From Symbiodinium kawagutii (taxonomy: Eukaryota; Sar; Dinophyceae; Suessiales; Symbiodiniaceae): a DNA stretch of 64,000 nt. The position numbers and the translations under genes are program-made. Positions within the stretch are counted from its first letter, which is position 1. Each line of letters begins with the position of its first letter. Under the pieces are notes generated by a model, which saw nothing but the letters and a program-made list of their open reading frames with translations, was not told the DNA's origin and did not search any database. The DNA is taken from NCBI GenBank assembly GCA_009767595.1, contig VSDK01001740.1, forward strand, positions 908,376-972,375. Direction: 5' to 3'. Positions 43,301 through 53,293 of this stretch are shown here, piece by piece.

Positions 43301-46300
43301 GCTTGCCTAGACGTGGCTTCCGAGGCTTGAGATGAACGCCTGGGCTGAAGACAGTTGTCCGTACAGCGCCAGGTATTGCGCGCCGCGGCTTCCACAAAAG
43401 GGGACCAAGGCGAGTAGTCGGCAGCAGTACCAACGGAAGTTCAGAGTGCTGAATCGGTACTCGAGTCTGCTCAAAGCAGCTGGTACACGGTGCCACGTGC
43501 ATCAAACTTTGCCTGTCTGATTATTTCCCAAAATGGGGGACCCCCCAAAATGGTGGGTTTATTTATGACTACAATTTGTCAATGAAGGATGATTTGGAGG
43601 TACCCCCATTGTGAGAAACCACCATATGGTTGAGGGATTCGCAGGTCATGGAAGTTCGAAACATGCCCAAAGTTCGGAAGCTCAGGTGCCTTTCCCAGGA
43701 GTTAGCTCCTTGGCGTAAATTAAATGACCGGGAGGGCCAGCGAAAGCATTCGCTTTGTCCATGTTGCCTTCCGGCAAGTTTGAACCTTTAGGACTAAAAC
43801 TTGCGGGGATTAAAGTCTGATGTGCTTTGGGAGTTGTGATTGATAAATTTAAGTGGATTCACGTCAACTTTGTGACTCGTGGTCCATCTCCTTGCTTTGC
43901 AATTGTGGAATGAACCTTTGCCGTTCCTGGGTGTGCACTGCCGCCAGTCAGGTTTGGACCAGGGACCCGATGACATTTGTTTGCCACAGTTGGACAGCTC
44001 CTTGTTGAGCAGCCTGACACAGCAGCACCTTGGTTGCTCCTGTGGCGGGGGGGAATTTTCAGGGGGCAACTGGCAGGTGATCCTTCCATGTGGGTGAACA
44101 CATACAGAAATCTTTTTTTTGGGGGGGAGGGGGCAGAATTTTCAGGGGGCAACTGGCAGGTGATCCTTCCATGTGGGTGAACACATACAGAAATCTTTTT
44201 TTTGGGGGGGAGGGGGCAGTCTCGAAATATGTTGGAATCTTGCAACTGATTTGGATCAGTGTATTGCAGTGTGTTGGCCATTTTGCTTTTGGAGCCAACA
44301 ATTCTGCAGTTCAATTGGCTGCAAGATGATCCACCCTGCAAGGGTGACCGGCCCCCGAGGTTTTCGAAGCAGTTGGATTCTTTGGCTGCGTCCAACATCA
44401 CGGCAAGCGTTCTGGCAGATGTGAATGATGCCACTGGGCTCCCACTGGGGATGAGATTTGGTCAGCTGGCAGGCTGAATGCATCCGAATGTCATTGACCC
44501 AGTGAAAAACAGATAAAAGAATGTAGGTTTTGACAATCCAAAATATGGGGTATACCATAGTATGCCGCCTTATACCCCCTGGAAATGTTGAGTGACCATG
44601 GTTCACGTGAGTTGTTGAATTGTAAAGCACAATTGCTTTGGGTCGTTTGGAGCAGCAGGGTGTTCATTTGTGGGAGGTTGGACCCTTGGATGGGTCTTCA
44701 AGTTGCCGTGCTTGGAGCACAAAACAGAAAGATTGGACCCTGCCTTGGGATGTACGAGGTCTTTTGACAGTGGATGTTCGGAGACCATGGTTTCAAGTTA
44801 GGATGCCACATGCCATCATGATTTCTCTTTTGTTCCCCTCTGGATGTGGGATTGGACAGGGACAGATGAACCTATAGAAAGATGGCTACCGCGATTTCCC
44901 ACCCAAATTCCCATACGTTCACTGCCCAGCGGCACGACAGAAAGAGATCAAATGAGCGCCAATTTGCTACCATTGTTTCTGTATGCCTATTCTCCAGATA
45001 CATCAGGTGCAATTTGTTCAATGAAAACGTCCTTAAGCAAGAATTGCACCTGATCCAATGTTTTCTGAATATTGGTGCAATTTGTACATCAGGTCCAAAA
45101 GCAAGAATTCATTAACTTTTGAAGTTGCGTCCCAAGGCTGCCGGATCCATTTTGAATTCCTTAGACGCGCTTGGACTGGTGGCCTTTGCTGCTCTCATTC
45201 TAGGCTCGGCAGTTGCGAGGGGCTCAGGTGTCAACACCTGATTGTAAGGCAGCTACAGATAGCTACGGTATCTTTTTTGGATTCCTGCAGCTTGCTACTT
45301 GCAGGTAAGTGGTGATGGCAAGTTCGATAAGATCTCGGATTCCATGGGGCGATCCAAACGAATTAGAAAGAGCCTGAACACGTTGCGCAGCCCCAGTTCC
45401 AGCCCCATCTATGACCCACCCAGTTGGATCATCGAAGAGGTACAGAGTCAGCTTGGTGTCAAGGGTGTTCTCTGAAGCAGCTTTTCCAACAATACAATCA
45501 ATGATTGGTGCCCCAGGGTTTTAGCAAACCACATACTCCCAGAAGGGCCGAAAAGGAGAAACACTAAGGAGTTCCCACTGGCAGGTTCCTTCTCCTTCGA
45601 AGGATCCCAGGCTTGCGTTCAGGATGTGCATCCTTTTCCAGCTATCTATAGGAGGGAAAGATGCAACACAAAAAGGCAATGTTTTAAGTTCTGAATCTAG
45701 CACTGGGACTGCGGATTTCGGGATTTCTAGCCTTGGTTTTGTTTTTTTACATGTTTGTTGATGTATGATCCTATATTCATGTTTTTATTTGGCCCCCATT
45801 CCTGGTAGTTACGTTATAAACCAACCTATATATGGGGTTCCCAGGTGGTTAGGGGCCCACCTCTTCGGTAAGTCACTCCATCAGCTGCAGCGGAGGAGTC
45901 ACGTACATGGTCTTGGTGCGTTTCTTCGCCAAGCCCGTGGTATCTCGACCGCACCTCACGGCTGGGTTGCTAGGAATGCCCATGAAGGATGATGAAGGGC
46001 GGCAAAATCTCATGATGAGAAGTTCCAAGATGAGAAGTTGGTTGGGTTTATCATCGTTTTTTTTTCTCGGCTGGTTCCTATACAAATGATTCCTAACTAA
46101 TGAGCTGGTTGTTGTACACAATTTGTTGCTGGTTTACCATCAAAGAAGCTGTTTGATGTTCGCTATCAAGCATGGTTTGTTTTGAGTTGATGCAGATCTC
46201 CCAGTAAAATTGAATATGGGGAGATATTCTTTGCTATACTTTCAGAAGCCCCTGGCTGAAATGAGGCACGGACAACAGTTTCAGCACGGAAGGTGGGGCT

Positions 46301-49300
46301 TCATTTAAGCACCGATGCCCATCACTTCCAACCCTCCAGTTTCAAGAGGACCCAACTCATTCCTTGCCACGTGCCGGACGACAACAACAACAGCAGCAAA
46401 AACAGCGGCAACAACAACAGCAGCAGCAACAACAACAACAGCAGCCACAACAACAACAACACCTACTACAACAAGAACAACAACATCAACATCAAAACTA
46501 ACAACAACGAAGGAAACCGCCTGTATTTGAGTTTCATACGGTTCAGCCTTGGTTGCGAATTTGTTGCATAAGTAGTACCTATATGTACCTATACGTTTTG
46601 CCATTTATTAATGGGATCACGGTGGCAAACTAAAAATCACATCACCGTGCCATGATTGCTACCCACCTTAGTGCCAGCCAGGGGAAGCTCCAGGATAGAG
46701 CCCAGAGTCCCCAGGTGTGGATCTCCCTTCTCCTGATCTTCCTTCTGCTGTTGGCTGCTGGAGCTTTGGCAGTCTCCAAGTCTCTCCAATGTGCGGAGGC
46801 CACGGAGCGGCAGACTGGTCCATTGAAATTGGAGCCATGGCGAAGTGTGTAGTGTTCACCTGAGCCAGATACAAGGCGAATCGCGATTAGTATGCTGTAG
46901 ATTAGTGGTAAAAGCTTTGCCACTGTTTCTTGCAGGCATGTGCACCTTTATCGATAGGCAAACTGTTTCAAGTAGCAAAGTTGCTGGGCGCAGCATGCTT
47001 TGGATGCTTGGGGTGGTCCCCTATCAAGTCCCTTCAACTGTGCTCTGAGCCCCAGCTGTCAAGGTTGACTTCTTGGAATTTACTGGGCAAGCAGCCCTCT
47101 CTGCGGTGCAAAACGCCACGCAAGCAGCCCTGACTGCAGTGCAAAACGTCACAGGCGGGGCTAGATGACCTGCTTTGATTTTTTGTCAGTCACATGTGGC
47201 GATGGAATTTCCATAGTGCTACACCTTTCGCATTTCCAGCCAATGTGAGAGGCTTTCAACTCTCGGATCAATTCAAAGCGTCCAGTTATCGCCCCAAAAT
47301 CACGATCTGAACAAGGCGACCATGTGATTATTGGCTTTGGTGATGCGTTTTTTGAATCACTTCAATTATTTTCAAGTGCTCTATGTGCAACCTGTGACAC
47401 TGATTGAAACTCCAGGTTCTCAACAGAATTCATGGAACATCATAGGCTTATTGGCCTACAAGTCTACAAGGTGGTAAGACCAGTCATGGTAGATAGTATG
47501 GTTAAATGGCATTCTTTGTGGTTGGGTAGCGTTGTTTACCAACTGATAACTTCTATGGGGATCTGCACGGGCCCCCACCTTGTAGGTGTCCGTGCTCACG
47601 GCGTCACTTTCAGGTACAGTTACAAATCATAGCGGTGACAGCGTCACCGGAATCGCTTGCGAGGACGGTGTGCCCAGAAAATGTGTGGAGCTGCGGACTC
47701 ATGATGTCAAAGTGGTGAGAAACCTGTGCTTTTCACTATGGAATGCTAAGGTGTGCTATGGCATAGCTGAGGCATAGCTATGGGATGCCAAAGGCTATTT
47801 TTGAATGGTCAGAACCAATCATAGCCAATCATGATGAAGGCAGAAATAAATCATCATCATGATCATCATGCGAAACATCCCAAGAAAGGATGGACATCCC
47901 AAGAGCTGGGCTTGTTGATAGTCGTTTATGGGATGTGAGCAGCCGGATACAGCTGGGATTGGGGGGAATTGCCCACAGCAGTTAAAGTGATTGTAGCAGT
48001 GGGAGTTTGGAGCATGGTCCTTCTCATGGAGTATGTGGTCAATCATTAGGCAAGTTGCTGCTTGTAAGTTTTATATAGAAGCAAGATCATTCATTTTGAG
48101 CACTATGGATTCGCAAACAATTGACTTTGTAAAATACAATTTTCGGCATCATTTATTCACATTGATTTACTCCCGTGACTCCAACGCATCGCTTTTAATT
48201 AATTCATTCCCTGATGCTCTATCATATATATATATATATATTTGCCAACATCTATCGATAAAGTTGTCCAAATGCATATGTAAATATCACGGCAATGCGT
48301 GGAAACATACATGCTAAATTCACCATACATGGAGTGCTTAGCACCTGGGATTCCATCCGTCTGAAGGGCCTGGGCGGTTACTCCATCTCCAATCCAGACT
48401 TGCGGACTGCTCTACGGATCACAGGACAGGATGGGTCGGTGCAGATGAAGTACTGTGATGCCACTATGGGGTCAGCGACGCTTTCTTGGATCCTTGAAGT
48501 TCAGAATTGGTAGACTAGAAATTGATGAAATCTTAGTGTGACACTGCCTCACCAGCTGAAAGATGTCCCTGGTCCGTTGCTGGTATCCTTCAGCTTCCGC
48601 ACTGAAGTTGGGTGGACCTGTGCAGCGCGGGAGGATATGTCCTTCTGGGCTTGGCCGCCATTTGGGTCCTGGTGGTGATTTGCTGTCGCAGCTCAGCTTC
48701 GTCTCTGGGAGTGGGGCGATGTTTGAGACTATTCCCAGCTTTCGGAGGCCATCCAGAACTACAACGTACTACAACATACTATAACCATACAACATCAGCC
48801 ATCGTACAAGATTTGAGACTACAACATCATACAACCATACATCCAAATCAAGTCCCCAGCATCAAGCCCCTCTCATTGAACAGTACTGAATCGTGTCAAG
48901 GCGCACGTCATGAGGGGACACATCACAGGCATTCTCGGTCCCCCAATGAAGCCCGTCCACAGCTGGTTGGTTTCCCCCCCATGGCTGCGCACCCATCATC
49001 CGTGAGGGCAGCCCTTGGACCCAAGGCAACCGCATTCGGCTGGCCATTGTCGATGCCTCAGTTCCAGGTGATCCATGGTGATCCATACTAAGACATCACC
49101 ATGTGATATGATAAGAGTTTCTTGATCACGACTATGGCGATGTCTCATCGATTTGTTTGATCCATGCCATTTGCATCGCCAGCCATGGTTTCTTTGTCTC
49201 TACCGAGGCCGTCAATCAGGTGGCGGCGGAGTTTACAGCTACGCACCCTTACGTGTGGCTGGGCCACAGCAGATTTGGAAAGATGCCGATGCCAAGATCC

Positions 49301-52300
49301 TGCAGATAGCCGGGAGCACTTTCGTGGGTAAAACAGATACCACTATGTACTATACTGCTATGGCATTTCAACCTCTCTTTTTTGCAGCTCCCTACTCAAG
49401 GTGCTGTATATAACTCATCAGTTTTTGAGTTCACCAACCACTACCCACCATCATTCAAAAACAATAAACACTTGAAAGGTTCGAAGGGGTGCTAAGACCA
49501 GTATGCCCTCCTTAGTGTAGCACGGGGCGGCACAACTGCTGTTTGCTCCTTTCCTCGTCCCTTAGCCTGGCTGAGACACGCAGAGACTTGAACACCTTTT
49601 GGGTTGCTCACCTAATGTGTTGCCCACGAGAGATGCGGGCAATAGCTTTTGTTAATCTCCTGGTTCTTCGTGTGTGACGCGAGTTGCATCAGGATCCTGC
49701 TGCCATTGATCCAGATGATTCTAAGCCTGGCCTATTTGGCCATTTGGGGCGTCATTGCTGGCATGATGATCACGGATATCCCTGCCGACTTCGTGCCGAC
49801 CCAGGAGATTGCGCGGTTGGAAAGTGGAGAAGGATCATCATGCGAAAGTAGCGACAAATTTGTATCTGATTGTTTTCAAAGACTAAGATAAATCTAAACC
49901 ATCCTAAACTTATCATATAAGCGCTTAGCAGTCATCCCAAATATGGGTTCTTCCACAACCCATCCCAAATGTAGGTTTCGGTGCCGGCAGTTCCAAGCGC
50001 TTGTCCGTGTTCGCAGGCGATGAGCAAAGCACAGGCCGTGGCCACCAGTAACCGCAGCAGTCCTTGCGCTACCACTTGGCCTCCAGGCTGGGGGAACCAA
50101 TGCCCTCAAGGGTGCAGGGACCGGTGACCTGGAGCCCCTGGCAATCCCATCCATTCAAACAGCTTGGGGCAGCACCGCGACCCTTGGAGGGAATGGCTGA
50201 TGGGGAGGGAGAGAGAGAGAGAAACAGTTGCCTGGCGCTTGGCTAATTGAACACAATGATTTATTCAGTGGCTGGGAGAAGGTGAGGAATCCGGTATGAA
50301 AACAAGAAGGACACGGCATCCCCCCTTTGCATCACCATATCTTGCCATACAGCGGCTCAATCATACCGTGGTTGCAGGCTTTGCTTATGAAGATGTCTCG
50401 GACTGCCAAGTGGACAACACTACTGGCGAGGCTCTTTGAAGCTTGGCCAAGCTTGGCAGTTGCCCCCCTGTTGGAAGAGAATGGAATCGGTCCCTGCCTC
50501 GACGGTGGATGTTGACCGCTGACCTGCATTGAGGCTGGCATTGTGGAACGCCGCGCTTCGTGCTGGGTTATCGCTTTGCATTTGAAGCTTGGCAAGTGCA
50601 GTTGGTGGCATCAGTGGCATCCCACCCTGGGAGCAATGCAGATCTAACACAGCCAATGAAAGTCTCCACGGAGGTGAATTATAGTTTCACCATGCTGACT
50701 TTCACTTGTTCTGTCAGAGTTCATTGTGTGAAGTGCATGACCTGTCATACTTTTTGTTGTCTCGGGTAGATCTGACCCTAAAGATGATCAGTCGCATTCC
50801 TGGTGTCGAGGCATTCTTCTCGCTGCTCTGGCACAACGCTCTCTTGGCAGCGATTGGCCAATGCACCTTGCTTTCGCAGACAGGCTTACCCTATCAAGTT
50901 GGTTGCTTTAAGCTTTTTGATTTCCCAATCTTTGGGATTTGGGATGGTTGGTTGATTAACTGATATTTGTCCACAGGGGTGGTTCAACCATCAACCAGCT
51001 ATTGACATACCCGCGGTTGATAGATAAATGTAGTGAAGGAAGTAGCGCAAGTCGAGTTGACTTCCCGGATTGATCAACCCCTGGGTGTTTGGGGACGAGT
51101 TTCTACCTGCCTTTCTCTGGCACTGGTGAGGGTGGGTCGGGCTAAAAAGTGTGTGGAGGGCATGGGGGATCTTCAGGAGGGTGGTTATTGTCTTAGAAAC
51201 CTGTGATAAACCTATTTTTCTTTCAGCTATTCTTCAACCTTCTCCAGGCCTCAGAATTTCAATGTTTTTCCTGTACAGGAAAAAACTAGTTTTCTTTAGG
51301 TTGCCATGTCCACTTGTACTTGTGTGTGTGTGGGTAACTTGGCCTGCAACCTACAAAGTGGTTCAAGAGAAAAGGGGAAAGACCATCAAAATCAAACCAT
51401 CAAAAAAAGCATTGGGCCGAGCTTTGTTTAAATAAACAGGTTAAGTTGAGGGAAAGTAAGCCCCAGAGTGCAAGGAACATTTTTAGTTGTCATTAGATTT
51501 GTGTGTTTTTGTTTTGTTTGGTTCAGATTTTGTTAGGTTGTATTAGGATTATTCAGTTTTGTTTAGTAGTTGGTTCGTTGTGGTTGGGTTGGAGTGGGGG
51601 GGGGGGCGATAAGATTCTCATGGGAAAACCAGTGTAGGCAGTACATAAATGATGTCCAGTCTCAAAAATCAATGCTGATGTTTGGTTCAAGGAACGATAT
51701 GGTCACCAAGGGTAAGGGCCGAGGAGAACCGTACTGAGACAGATATACCAGAAAATAAGCCCAAGTAGCAATCCACTTGGCCTCCAGCTCTACAACGGAC
51801 CAGAGATAGATGAATCAGAGCAGATTTGCCAGGGAACTTTTTAGATGTTCTTAGGTTTTTTTTAGGTGGTTTAGGTGATTTTAGTTTTCTTAGATTTCTA
51901 TACGTTACTTTGGGTTTGTTGAGTTAGCTACCCAAATCAGAGCGAAGAATACCTGAAACAAAAAGCTTGCTAAAGGGTTCCTATGATATTGGAAGCACAT
52001 GCAGACCTACAGTACAGCTTTGTCAAAAATGGCAACACATGGTGATAACATCATGTGTCATGAGTCATTTTGTCAACCAGTTCTATCGTTGCTCACCACG
52101 CTTGATTTCATTCGGTCTGTAGCCAGTATATTACGTTTTCAAGAATGGGTTTCTTAATGATCAATTGATAATAAACCGTATAGGAAGTGTGTCAGTTTGC
52201 TGCTAGTGAATGATGGTGCTACACAGATTAATGATAGTTGCTTACTTTCCAGAGCACAATAAACCCGTCAATGATGACTTAGCCACAGTAAATGACGACT

Positions 52301-53240
52301 TAGCCACAGTTGTTGCTTAACATGCCAGTTGATCAATGCTTAGTTGACAAGCCAACTTATCACTATCTATATATATTTATACAAGTATAGTTTGATATGT
52401 TTGACAATGATGTCAATGGTAACTTAACAAGTCAACTTTTGGTTTGACAATGCTATCTGGATGGCTTATACCCACGAATTCTTAGGTTTTTGTTGTGTTT
52501 TTGGGATATGATTGATTTACCATTAATAACCACTAAAAACCATATATTTTTAGCAAGGGATCGACCATAAGCCACCAAGCTATTCGTTGTTCAATGACGG
52601 CTGTTAAGCTTCGATCAGCAGCTCCGAGATCCCATGGCCTGCCAGGCATCGTTGCAGGCGCTGTGGCTACCTGGTTCTTCACGGAGATGCGTCGAAAGGC
52701 TCCGTGGGTTCGCTGTGGTCCTTGGGAGCGCCCGGAGCACCCGTAAAAACAGCTGCTGCGAGATCCATTTCGTCATAAACCGCCACGATTTTGAGCATAG
52801 ATAGCTGGCGATTTACGATTTAGCAAGGTTGAGAATGGTTAAAACATGGTTGATAATGCTCACAAATGATTCTACTCTTTTCCAGTGAGGTTTCCCCAAA
52901 GGGGCAGCTATAGAGTATCATTGACGGCTTCCTGTTGCTCGGAGCTCTAGCAGATTGCAGATTCGATGGTAGCAGCTGCCGAAAATGCTGCCTTTGTCAC
53001 AGGCGCTGCAACCAGTCTTCTGCAGGGCGACGGTGAATGCAGTATTTTGGTCGCTTGGCTCAAGTGATCAGTCTACAAGCCATACATCGTTGTCAAAGAC
53101 AAACGCCACACGGCAAGACGGACCTGGTAGGAACCGACCTCCTTCCATGTTCGAAGGTGTTTGATATTGGCTGAAATCATTTTGAGATGCTCGACATAAT
53201 CCTTTCCAGCCCGAAGGTGATTGTCATGTTTTTGGTTGCG

Positions 53241-53293
<53 letters not shown>

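Noticed and set aside
43859-44434. 191-codon minus frame, the longest in the window
   Set aside because: Antisense to the exons at 43948 and 44373 and runs through the 83-bp tandem duplication.
50050-50092. QSLRYHLAS as the SLC44 R-Y-H-L-G-S motif
   Set aside because: It precedes the W-x-x-x-L-x-A-I-x-Q and AGA-x-x-x-W-F-F exons, the reverse of family order. The exon at 52961 fits the place better.
53040-53058. Relict spliced-leader sequence (TTGGCTCAAG)
   Set aside because: Only the last ten bases match the dinoflagellate spliced leader; the upstream CCGTAGCCATT part is absent.
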